A DNA stretch of 64,000 bases, taken from a bacterium. Lineage in GTDB: Bacteria; Bacillota; Clostridia; Lachnospirales; Lachnospiraceae. The stretch covers positions 1 to 64,000 of the forward strand of contig JAUNJY010000014.1 of NCBI GenBank assembly GCA_030535455.1. The letters are read 5' to 3'. Shown here one piece after another: positions 25,931 to 33,804 of this stretch. Under the pieces are notes generated by a model, which saw nothing but the letters and a program-made list of their open reading frames with translations, was not told the origin of the DNA and searched no databases. Positions within the stretch are counted from its first letter, which is position 1. Every line of letters starts with the position of its first letter. The translations under genes and the position numbers were made by a program.

Positions 25931-27892
25931 ATGGCAAAGCAACCATATTATATTACAACAGCTATTGCATACACATCCGGTAAACCTCATATCGGTAATA
26001 CGTATGAAATCGTTTTAGCAGATGCAATCGCAAGATACAAAAGAGCAGAAGGTTATGATGTATTCTTCCAGACAGGAACAGATGAACATGGCCAAAAAAT
26101 CGAATTAAAAGCAGAAGAAGCTGGAATTACTCCAAAAGAATTCGTAGATCAGACAGCAGGCGAAATCAAACGTATCTGGGATCTTATGAACACTTCTTAT
26201 GATAAGTTCATCCGTACAACAGATGACTACCATGAAAAACAAGTGCAAAAAATCTTTAAGAAACTGTATGACCAAGGCGATATCTACAAAGGATATTATG
26301 AAGGTATGTACTGTACACCATGTGAATCTTTCTTCACAAGCAGCCAGTTAGAAGATGGAAAATGTCCTGATTGTGGACGTGAATGTCAGCCAGCAAAAGA
26401 AGAAGCATACTTCTTAAAATTAGACAAATATACAGATCGTTTAATCGAACACATCAATACACATCCAGAATTTATTCAACCAGAATCTCGTAAAAACGAA
26501 ATGATGAATAACTTCTTATTACCAGGATTACAAGATTTATGTGTATCCAGAACAAGCTTTAAATGGGGAATTCCAGTAAGCTTCGATGACAAACACGTAA
26601 CTTATGTATGGTTAGATGCACTTTCTAACTATATCACTGGTATCGGTTATGACTGTGATGGAAACAGCACAGATCAATACAAGAAATTCTGGCCAGCAAA
26701 CTTACACTTAATTGGAAAAGATATTCTTCGTTTCCATACAATTTATTGGCCAATCATGTTAATGGCTCTTGGTGAACCATTACCAAAACAAATCTTCGGT
26801 CATCCTTGGTTATTACAAGGAGATGGTAAGATGAGTAAATCCAAAGGAAACGTATTATATGCAGATACATTAGTAGATTTCTTTGGTGTAGATGCAGTAC
26901 GTTACTTCGTACTTCATGAAATGCCATTTGAAAATGACGGCGTTATCACTTGGGAGTTAATGGTTGAACGTATGAATTCTGACCTTGCTAACACATTAGG
27001 TAACTTAGTAAACCGTACAATTTCCATGAGCAACAAATACTTCGGTGGCGTTGTAACAAACAAGAACGTAAATGAAGAAGTAGATGAAGATCTTAAGAAC
27101 GTAGTTCTTGGAGCAAGAGAAAAAGTAAGTGCGAAGATGGAACATTTAAGAGTTGCAGATGCAATCTCCGAAATCTTTACAGTATTCAAACGTTGTAACA
27201 AATACATCGATGAAACTATGCCATGGGCACTTGCAAAAGACGAAGCAAAACAGGAACGTCTTGAAACAGTACTTTACAACTTAGTAGAAGGCATCACAAT
27301 TGGCGCAAGCTTACTTGAATCCTTCATGCCTGAAACAGCAGCTAAGATTGTAGCAGACCTTAACACAAGCGTTCGTTCTTTAGAAGAAATGAATGAATTT
27401 GGATTATATCCAAACGGAAATAAAGTAGTAGAAAAACCAGAAATCTTATTCGCAAGATTAGACATTAAAGAAGTATTAGAAAAGGTAGAAGCAATGAAAG
27501 CAGAAGAAGCAGCAAACGTAGAAGAAGTTAAAGAAGAAGGACCAGTAATCGATATCGAAGCAAAAGAAGAAATTACTTTTGATGACTTTATGAAACTTCA
27601 ATTCCAAGTTGGTGAAATCATCAAATGTGAAGAAGTTCCAAAGTCTAAGAAATTATTAGTTTCTCAAGTTAAAGTTGGATCCAAGGTACGTCAGATCGTA
27701 TCCGGTATCAAAGCTCATTACACACCAGAAGAAATGGTTGGTAAAAAAGTTATGGTATTAGTAAACTTAAAACCAGCAAAACTTGCAGGCGTATTAAGTG
27801 AAGGTATGTTATTATGTGCAGAAGACGAAAATGGCGTTTTAGCATTAATGAAACCTGAAAAAGAAATGCCAGCAGGCGCAGAAATCTGCTAA
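25931..27892 (+). CDS. metG: Methionyl-tRNA synthetase
   Basis: This 653-residue class I synthetase has HIGN (about residues 21-24) and KMSKS (about 300). Zinc-type cysteines occur in CTPCES and CPDCGREC. The C-terminal tRNA-binding (EMAP/Trbp111-like) domain covers about residues 550-653 and is joined by an acidic linker (EEAANVEEVKEEG). This is the long form with dimerising tail. It follows the Met T-box. In Bacillus metS also lies next to abrB and tatD. Confidence 0.97.
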   Translation: MAKQPYYITTAIAYTSGKPHIGNTYEIVLADAIARYKRAEGYDVFFQTGTDEHGQKIELKAEEAGITPKEFVDQTAGEIKRIWDLMNTSYDKFIRTTDDYHEKQVQKIFKKLYDQGDIYKGYYEGMYCTPCESFFTSSQLEDGKCPDCGRECQPAKEEAYFLKLDKYTDRLIEHINTHPEFIQPESRKNEMMNNFLLPGLQDLCVSRTSFKWGIPVSFDDKHVTYVWLDALSNYITGIGYDCDGNSTDQYKKFWPANLHLIGKDILRFHTIYWPIMLMALGEPLPKQIFGHPWLLQGDGKMSKSKGNVLYADTLVDFFGVDAVRYFVLHEMPFENDGVITWELMVERMNSDLANTLGNLVNRTISMSNKYFGGVVTNKNVNEEVDEDLKNVVLGAREKVSAKMEHLRVADAISEIFTVFKRCNKYIDETMPWALAKDEAKQERLETVLYNLVEGITIGASLLESFMPETAAKIVADLNTSVRSLEEMNEFGLYPNGNKVVEKPEILFARLDIKEVLEKVEAMKAEEAANVEEVKEEGPVIDIEAKEEITFDDFMKLQFQVGEIIKCEEVPKSKKLLVSQVKVGSKVRQIVSGIKAHYTPEEMVGKKVMVLVNLKPAKLAGVLSEGMLLCAEDENGVLALMKPEKEMPAGAEIC

Positions 27893-27900
27893 TAATCAAA

Positions 27901-27950
27901 TGAAAAAAGGGGGCTCGTTGCACATTTTTGCTGCACAGCCTCCTTTTTCA
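27901..27950 (+). terminator. Terminator of metG
   Basis: TGAAAAAAGGGGGCT pairs with AGCCTCCTTTTTCA around a GCAC/GTGC-type inner part; the T run is included in the stem. Confidence 0.8.
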
Positions 27951-27976
27951 TTTATAAGCCTAATATAGAGTATGTA

Positions 27977-28052
27977 AGTGTTCCCACACGTTTATTTTAT
28001 ATTAAATGGAGGTTTAATATGGCTGACAGGAGAAGGAGTGTGTGGGAGCACT
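27977..28052. repeat. Long inverted repeat enclosing a micro-ORF
   Basis: AGTGTTCCCACAC (27977-27989) pairs with GTGTGGGAGCACT (28040-28052), 13 positions with one G-T pair, around a 50-base loop. The loop carries GGAGG and an ATG. It lies in the 390-base metG-tatD gap; I see no other strong feature in 28060-28330. Confidence 0.5.
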
Positions 28053-28054
28053 AA
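28019..28054 (+). CDS. Candidate micro-ORF of 11 codons inside a hairpin
   Basis: ATG at 28019, seven to eight bases after GGAGG, opens the peptide MADRRRSVWEH and stops at TAA 28052-28054. The last third of the ORF is the 3' arm of the inverted repeat 27977-28052, so a translating ribosome would open the hairpin. No T run follows directly. This could be a sensing leader peptide or chance; I do not recognise it. Confidence 0.3.
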   Translation: MADRRRSVWEH

Positions 28055-28336
28055 TCGATTAAAAGTAAAAATGATCTTATAAGATTTGAAATCATATTTG
28101 GTTTCTTATCTTGTTATTAGTGTATGGAGAAGGAGATTTGAAATACTAGTAAAAATCGTATGGTATGGTATAAAACGAGTTAATAAACATTATTTTGGAT
28201 AGAAAACCAAGGTTAAAAAAGAACAACTGAGGAAATCAAAGCATTGTAATTTACTTGCGAAATATAAGAAAATAAGGTAAGATAAGCCATATTATAATTC
28301 AACGAAAACGATAATAGTAATAAAGAGGACGATATT

Positions 28337-29101
28337 ATGATTATAGATACACATGCACACTATGATGATAAACAATTTGATATAGATCGTGACCAGCTTT
28401 TAAGAGGACTGTTTTCAAATGGAATGGAACGTATCGTGAATATTGGTGCAAGTATTGAGACAAGTAAGTCAACCATTGAACTTACAAAGCAATATGAGCA
28501 GATTTATGGTGCAGTAGGAGTTCATCCAAATGAAGTAGAAGAATTAAATGAAGAAAATATGGCATGGCTAAAACAAAGCTGTTCTTTAGAAAAAATCGTT
28601 GCAGTCGGAGAAATCGGACTGGACTATTATTATAAAGAACCAGAACGTCAAATCCAAAAAGAATGGTTTGACCGTCAGATGATCCTGGCAAAAGAAGTGA
28701 ATTTGCCAATGGTTATTCACAGCCGTGATGCAGCAGCAGATACATTAGATATGATGAAAGCGGAAAATGCAAGAGACATCGGTGGAGTCATTCATTGCTT
28801 TTCTTATGCAAAGGAAATGGCAAGAGAATTTTTAAATATGGGATTTTATTTAGGAATTGGCGGCGTAGTAACGTTTAAAAACGGCAAGACTTTAAAAGAG
28901 GTTGTGGAATATGCTCCAATTGAGCAGTTAGTATTAGAAACAGACTGTCCATATCTTTCTCCTGAGCCAAATCGTGGTACAAGAAATGATTCCAGTAATT
29001 TAAAATATGTAATCAACCAAATTGCTGATTTGAAAAAGATGACATATGAAGAAGTCGTGATGCGTACCAATGAAAATGCAAAACGATTATATCGATTTTA
29101 A
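28337..29101 (+). CDS. tatD: TatD-family metal-dependent deoxyribonuclease
   Basis: This 254-residue TIM-barrel hydrolase has metal ligands in IDTHAHYDD, VGEIGLDYYY (about residue 91), VIHSRDA (about 126), IHCFSY (about 152) and ETDCPYL (about 203). TatD proteins act as 3'-5' DNA exonucleases in repair. It is 37 bases from rsmA. The ribonuclease M5 gene (rnmV), which lies between the two in Bacillus, is missing here. Confidence 0.93.
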   Translation: MIIDTHAHYDDKQFDIDRDQLLRGLFSNGMERIVNIGASIETSKSTIELTKQYEQIYGAVGVHPNEVEELNEENMAWLKQSCSLEKIVAVGEIGLDYYYKEPERQIQKEWFDRQMILAKEVNLPMVIHSRDAAADTLDMMKAENARDIGGVIHCFSYAKEMAREFLNMGFYLGIGGVVTFKNGKTLKEVVEYAPIEQLVLETDCPYLSPEPNRGTRNDSSNLKYVINQIADLKKMTYEEVVMRTNENAKRLYRF

Positions 29102-29138
29102 GAAATAAGACAGCTAAGTAACTAGAAAGAGGTAAATG

Positions 29139-30017
29139 ATGGCTACGTTAGGCAATCCAAAGAACACGATAGAAGTACTTCAAAAGTACGGATTTAATTT
29201 TCAAAAACGTTTTGGACAAAACTTTTTGATTGATACCCATGTCCTTGAAAAAATCATTCGCTCTGCGAATGTAACAAAAGACGATATGGTATTAGAGATT
29301 GGACCAGGTATTGGAACAATGACTCAATATTTATGTGAAAATGCAAGAGAAGTCGTTGCAGTTGAAATTGATAAAAACTTAATTCCAATCCTAGAAAATG
29401 ATACATTATCCGAATACGATAATATTACAATTATCAATGAAGATATTTTAAAGGTAGATATTAAGAAATTAGCGGAAGAGAAAAACAATGGCAAACCAAT
29501 CAAAGTAGTTGCAAACCTTCCTTACTATATTACAACTCCAATCATCATGGGACTTTTTGAAAGCGAAGTGCCAATTGAAAACATTACAGTCATGGTACAA
29601 AAAGAAGTAGCTGATCGTATGCAGACGGGTCCTGGATCCAAAGACTATGGTGCACTTTCTTTAGCAGTACAATATTATGCAGAACCATATATTGTAGCAA
29701 ATGTTCCACCAAACTGCTTTATGCCAAGACCAAATGTTGGCTCTGCAGTAATCCGTCTTACAACTCATACAACACCTACCGTTGAAGTAAAAGACAAGAA
29801 GTTAATGTTCAAAATCATCCGTGCAAGCTTTAACCAACGTCGTAAGACACTTTTAAATGGTTTAAATAATTCCTCTGAATTATCTATTCCAAAAGAAGTA
29901 ATCGTACAGGCAATTGAAAATATCAATAAGCCTGCCAGCATAAGAGGAGAAGCATTGACATTAGAAGAGTTTGCAGCTCTTACAAATGAAATCATTGCCC
30001 TTACGGATAAAGAATAG
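29139..30017 (+). CDS. rsmA: 16S rRNA dimethyladenosine transferase
   Basis: This enzyme of about 292 residues (KsgA) dimethylates A1518 and A1519 of 16S rRNA. It has FGQNFLID, the SAM site LEIGPGIGTMT (about residues 49-59) and the catalytic NLPYYITTPI (about 119-128). The second of two adjacent ATGs (29139) has better spacing from AGAGG than the one at 29136. A strong terminator follows. Confidence 0.96.
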   Translation: MATLGNPKNTIEVLQKYGFNFQKRFGQNFLIDTHVLEKIIRSANVTKDDMVLEIGPGIGTMTQYLCENAREVVAVEIDKNLIPILENDTLSEYDNITIINEDILKVDIKKLAEEKNNGKPIKVVANLPYYITTPIIMGLFESEVPIENITVMVQKEVADRMQTGPGSKDYGALSLAVQYYAEPYIVANVPPNCFMPRPNVGSAVIRLTTHTTPTVEVKDKKLMFKIIRASFNQRRKTLLNGLNNSSELSIPKEVIVQAIENINKPASIRGEALTLEEFAALTNEIIALTDKE

Positions 30018-30032
30018 AAAACAGGCAGCAAG

Positions 30033-30072
30033 AAATATACATGGGAATTTAATTTCCATGTATATTTTTTTG
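30033..30072 (+). terminator. Terminator of rsmA
   Basis: AAATATACATGG pairs with CCATGTATATTT around GAATTTAATTT, followed by T. Confidence 0.9.
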
Positions 30073-30173
30073 CATTTTGCATATAAATTTAGAATAGTAT
30101 ATGTGCATTTGCACGCGTTCTAAGCATATTTGTCCAAACAATATCATATTATGGTATAGAGGGAGTGAGGTCT

Positions 30174-31811
30174 TTGGCTAATTATAAGAGAGTAATATCC
30201 TATATGTATCAGTATCGAGGCAAGATAAAAGGAAATAATGTAGGATTTGCAAGGATAGAAACTAGAGACACACAATGTAAGATTACAATTAATATACGTG
30301 TACCAAACATGAAAGAGCAGGATATCAAAAGCTATATATATTGTTGGTACAATCGGGAAATGCATGGAGTTTTCCTAGGAAATGTACATATTAATAATGG
30401 TGTCGGAGAATTAGTTGTAAAGACAGATGTAGATAATATTATGAGTAGTAAATACCGTTTATCAGATATGGGCGGTATTATTTTGTATGTCACAGACTCC
30501 TCTTATCTTGGAACAGAATGGGATGGAAAAGCTGTAGTTTGTGACGGACTATTTGTGGATGCCCAAAAACCACAAGACTTTGTTGATCAAATCAACAAGC
30601 CATCCAATGCAAGAGAAGTCCTAAAAGCGGTTCCAAAAGAGGAGCCGGCAGTTCCAGTTAGCAAAGTTCCTGTAGAGAAGGTCGTGCAGGAAGAGCAAAA
30701 AGTGGTACCATTTAAACAAGTGGAAGAAGAAAAAGAGGAACACTTGCTTAGAGGGGCAGAGGCCGAAGAAGTCCAGCCTTCGTTCAGCATGGATGAGTTG
30801 ATCGAAGATGAGGTGGCAAAGGAAGAACAGAATGCCACCACGATGACAGCAGCTGTAGCAGAGCCTATAGAAAAGGAAAAAGAAGAGGCACTAGGGGAAG
30901 AGCCGGTGCATGAGGAAGTTATGACGGAGCAGTCTGTAGAAAAGCAGCCGGTGGTAACACCGTCAGACACAGAGGCTGCAGATTCCTCTTTCCCATTAAG
31001 TAAAGAAAAAATTGATAATTTAGATAAACAGGCACAGGAACTGTTTGGCACAATGTTGTTTAATACCTTCTTTCCAGAAGAAGAGAAGAAGGAGGAAACG
31101 GTAAAAACTGCTTCTGAAGAACAACCTTCAGTGGAGCCACAACAAGTGCAGGCAAATGAGATGCTTAAGGTCAGTCCTAAAAGTGCAATCGAGTGCTTTA
31201 CTGCATTTCGTTCTTGTGAGTCAAAGAAAGAGTATGAGGAGATCCAAGAAGAGATTGAGACAATGAAAGCCCAGATTGCTCATTTAGAGTTATTATCAAA
31301 GGAATGGAGAATAAAAGAGGAACGGCTAAATGAACAGGAAGAGGCAAGAGCTGCCAGCGAGCAGGAAAAGATTGCATTGGAAGAAGAAGCAAGGGAGTCA
31401 TTCCATATTGATGGAGTAGAAGGAGACCTTGAGGCAGCAGAACTAACGGGAAATGTAGTAAGCCGTATCTTTAGTAAATATCCGGCAATGCAGCCATTTA
31501 AGGCAGGCGAAGTAGAGGCTTGTATCCGTATTGAACCACAGGATCTTGGCATCTTCCCAATGGAGAACTGGATCCTTGCGAATAATAGCTTCCTGCTTCA
31601 TGGCTATTATAGCTATCGCCATCTAATCTTTATAGAGACCAAGGAGAACGGAAGGGATAAGTTCTTGCTTGGCGTACCGGGAGTAAACCATAGCAGAGAA
31701 CGCTTTATGGCAAATATGTTTGGCTTTAACGAGTTTAGAAGTTTGGCCGAACAGGAAGATGCATCCGGAGAGTTCGGTTATTGGTGTCAGGAAATAAAGA
31801 TGCATGTATAA
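30174..31811 (+). CDS. Uncharacterised two-domain protein with a long acidic linker
   Basis: I do not recognise this protein of about 545 residues. Residues 1-140 form a compact, beta-rich part (GFARIETRDTQCKITINIRV, GVGELVVKTDVDNIMSSKYR). Residues 150-340 are low-complexity, rich in E, V, P and K. A coiled coil (EYEEIQEEIETMKAQIAHLE) follows, and the last 100 residues (CIRIEPQDLGIFPMENWILA...FLLGVPGVNHSRERFMANMFGF) look like a second globular domain. No signal or membrane segment is seen. The start is either GTG 30165 or TTG 30174; the latter is better spaced from GGGAG. Confidence 0.65.
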   Translation: MANYKRVISYMYQYRGKIKGNNVGFARIETRDTQCKITINIRVPNMKEQDIKSYIYCWYNREMHGVFLGNVHINNGVGELVVKTDVDNIMSSKYRLSDMGGIILYVTDSSYLGTEWDGKAVVCDGLFVDAQKPQDFVDQINKPSNAREVLKAVPKEEPAVPVSKVPVEKVVQEEQKVVPFKQVEEEKEEHLLRGAEAEEVQPSFSMDELIEDEVAKEEQNATTMTAAVAEPIEKEKEEALGEEPVHEEVMTEQSVEKQPVVTPSDTEAADSSFPLSKEKIDNLDKQAQELFGTMLFNTFFPEEEKKEETVKTASEEQPSVEPQQVQANEMLKVSPKSAIECFTAFRSCESKKEYEEIQEEIETMKAQIAHLELLSKEWRIKEERLNEQEEARAASEQEKIALEEEARESFHIDGVEGDLEAAELTGNVVSRIFSKYPAMQPFKAGEVEACIRIEPQDLGIFPMENWILANNSFLLHGYYSYRHLIFIETKENGRDKFLLGVPGVNHSRERFMANMFGFNEFRSLAEQEDASGEFGYWCQEIKMHV

Positions 31812-31859
31812 AAAATAGGCTGTCATACGACTTAAGTGTGTTGTATGACAGCCTATTTT
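31812..31859. terminator. Bidirectional terminator
   Basis: AAAATAGGCTGTCATACGA pairs with TTGTATGACAGCCTATTTT. It serves the convergent genes on either side. Confidence 0.9.
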
Positions 31860-31906
31860 ATTATTTGTGAGTGGTTTCTTTAGAAGTCTGACATAAGGAA
31901 AACGGA

Positions 31907-32608
31907 TTAATAAGCCTCGCCACGGATATGGGTATTAGGAAGATCAGTTAGAAGGAGACGTTTTATCTCATTTAGTTCTTCCATTGTAAATCCATGAAGT
32001 CCCTTTTGAATGACATGTTCAGAGTCTTTAAAGTTTTGTAGAATGTAGGTAGAGGGGCCCTTAAGCCACTTGCCGATTTCATGCATTCGTTCTATTGTAT
32101 GCTGTTCCTTTACCACTGTTGTGCGAAACTCATAGGGAATACAAGTTGTCTTTAAAAATTCTACGGATGCCTTGATTTCTTCTAAGCTGGTATGCGATGT
32201 ACCAGCACTGAGTGTGTATTCAGGCAAGGAATTTTTAATATCCATGGCAATATAGTCAACTAAATGTTTTTTTGTAAGGTCCATTAGCAGGTCAGGATTG
32301 GTGCCGTTAGTATCTAGCTTAATTAAATATCCAAGTTTTTTAATTTTGGCCAGAAATGAGGGAAGGTCTTTGTATAGGGTAGGCTCTCCACCAGTGATGC
32401 ACACGCCTTCAATAATGCCTTGCCGTTTATGTAAGTGGGTAAATAATTCTTCTTCTGTGATCAGTGGCTCAGTAATTGTGGAACCAATGAGTAATGAATT
32501 TTGGCAAAATGGGCAACGATAATTACAGTGGCCAAAAAAAATGGTAGATGCAACATACCCTTTATAGTCTAATAATGTTGTTTTCTGTAAACCATATATA
32601 GGAATCAA
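31907..32608 (-). CDS. nrdG: Anaerobic ribonucleotide reductase activating protein (radical SAM)
   Basis: This 233-residue radical SAM protein has the [4Fe-4S] motif CNYRCPFC (about residues 28-35), the SAM-binding GGEPT (about 73-77) and LDTNGTNP. It best fits the NrdG/PflA-type activases that make a glycyl radical on the anaerobic class III reductase. No nrdD partner lies nearby, so the target is inferred. The start is TTG after AAGAAGG. Confidence 0.82.
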   Translation of the reverse strand: MIPIYGLQKTTLLDYKGYVASTIFFGHCNYRCPFCQNSLLIGSTITEPLITEEELFTHLHKRQGIIEGVCITGGEPTLYKDLPSFLAKIKKLGYLIKLDTNGTNPDLLMDLTKKHLVDYIAMDIKNSLPEYTLSAGTSHTSLEEIKASVEFLKTTCIPYEFRTTVVKEQHTIERMHEIGKWLKGPSTYILQNFKDSEHVIQKGLHGFTMEELNEIKRLLLTDLPNTHIRGEAY

Positions 32609-32737
32609 AGGATTACCTTCTTTCTGAAAGGATATTGTCTATTAGATAACTTGATGTTACTATATGTACTAATAGTGTATCAAAGATATTATGGAAATAA
32701 AACCATAGAATTACTACTGGCAGATGGAGGTGTTAGA

Positions 32738-33232
32738 GTGGAACGGTTTATGAAAGAAGCAATCAAACAGGCAAAGAAGGCATATAAGATTGAGGAAGTA
32801 CCAATTGGCTGCGTGATTGTACATGAGGATAAGATAATAGCTAGGGCATATAATAAGCGTAATTATAAGAAATCGACACTTGCGCACGCAGAGCTGTTAG
32901 CTATTACAAAGGCATCCAAAGTGTTAAATGACTGGCGTTTAGAAGGGTGCACCATGTATGTGACCCTAGAACCGTGCCAAATGTGTGCCGGTGCAATTGT
33001 ACAGTCCAGATTAGACAAAGTCGTGATCGGCTGTATGAATCCAAAGGCAGGATGTGCTGGATCGGTAATCAATTTATTAGATATGAAAGGGTTCAACCAT
33101 CAGGTAGAAGTGGAAAAAGGAGTAATGGAAGAAGAGTGCTCAAATCTTCTACAACAGTTTTTTAAAGAGCTGAGAGAAAAGAAGAAAAAAATGAAACAAT
33201 TACTGAAAAGCATGGATGAAACTTCCAAATAA
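32738..33232 (+). CDS. tadA: tRNA-specific adenosine deaminase
   Basis: This zinc deaminase of about 164 residues makes inosine at the wobble position of tRNA-Arg(ACG). The zinc/catalytic motifs are HAE in LAHAELLAI (about residue 55) and PCQMCAGA (about 85). The GTG at 32738 follows GGAGG by seven bases; longer in-frame starts from 32651 lack ribosome sites. It lies just before the SRP RNA, as in Bacillus (yaaJ-scr). Confidence 0.93.
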   Translation: MERFMKEAIKQAKKAYKIEEVPIGCVIVHEDKIIARAYNKRNYKKSTLAHAELLAITKASKVLNDWRLEGCTMYVTLEPCQMCAGAIVQSRLDKVVIGCMNPKAGCAGSVINLLDMKGFNHQVEVEKGVMEEECSNLLQQFFKELREKKKKMKQLLKSMDETSK

Positions 33233-33260
33233 TTATCAGGTTAGTGAAAGTGAAATGGGC

Positions 33261-33289
33261 TTGACAGAAGTTTGAAAAACCAGTATACT
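33261..33289 (+). promoter_or_regulatory. Consensus promoter of the SRP RNA
   Basis: TTGACA (33261-33266), 17 bases, TATACT (33284-33289). The predicted start near 33296 is about 25 bases before the mature RNA end. Confidence 0.9.
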
Positions 33290-33318
33290 TATCACTATAT
33301 GTTACGTTTATAAAGTTT

Positions 33319-33580
33319 CCGTGCAGCCGGGGAGATAGCGGTGCCCTATACCTGCAATCCGCTACAGCAGGGGTGATATTTTGCCTCGGGTTTATTCTTG
33401 TAGGGCTGCCCTTTATAAGTGATGTTGACGTTTGGGTCTTACGCAACAGGAATTTGTGAACCGTGTCAGGTCAGGAATGAAGCAGCACTAAGCAAACACT
33501 CTTGTGTGCCGTAAGGCAGCCTGAGCCGAGTTAACTGTAAAGGTAACGCTTATGAGGTAGATTCAAAGCAAAATGCACGG
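33319..33580 (+). ncRNA. ffs: Signal recognition particle RNA, large Bacillus/Clostridium type
   Basis: The closing helix is CCGTGCA (33319-33325) with TGCACGG (33574-33580), giving about 262 bases. The S-domain core GTCAGGTCAGGAATGAAGCAGCACTAAG-like text lies at about 33465-33491 (GTCAGGTCAGGAATGAAGCA). The 5' part (GGTGCCCTATACCTGCAATCC) is the Alu-type domain. It binds Ffh to target membrane proteins. Confidence 0.95.
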
Positions 33581-33602
33581 ATATTAATATATAAGAATTT
33601 AG

Positions 33603-33632
33603 TCGTCTACGATTTGTAGGCGATTTTTTTTT
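33603..33632 (+). terminator. Terminator of the SRP RNA
   Basis: TCGTCTAC pairs with GTAGGCGA (one T-G), followed by nine T. Confidence 0.9.
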
Positions 33633-33804
33633 ATTTCTAGAAAAATTCTCTTAGAGTTTTGGCCTAGGAAATATGTCATGTTGGGCGTTTTTTTGTAGAT
33701 TTACATAGAAGTTTTAATAGTCCTAGTTTATAATGAATACAACAAATGTGCTATTTTTCCTTAAGTAGCAACAGTTAAACAATCAGATAAGGAGTTATGA
33801 CGAC

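Noticed and set aside
30587-31051. 154-codon frame on the minus strand
   Set aside because: A Ser/Thr-rich mirror of the acidic linker in the gene at 30174; typical antisense artefact of Glu-rich coding DNA.
33162-33446. 94-codon frame on the minus strand
   Set aside because: Antisense to the tadA end and the SRP RNA.
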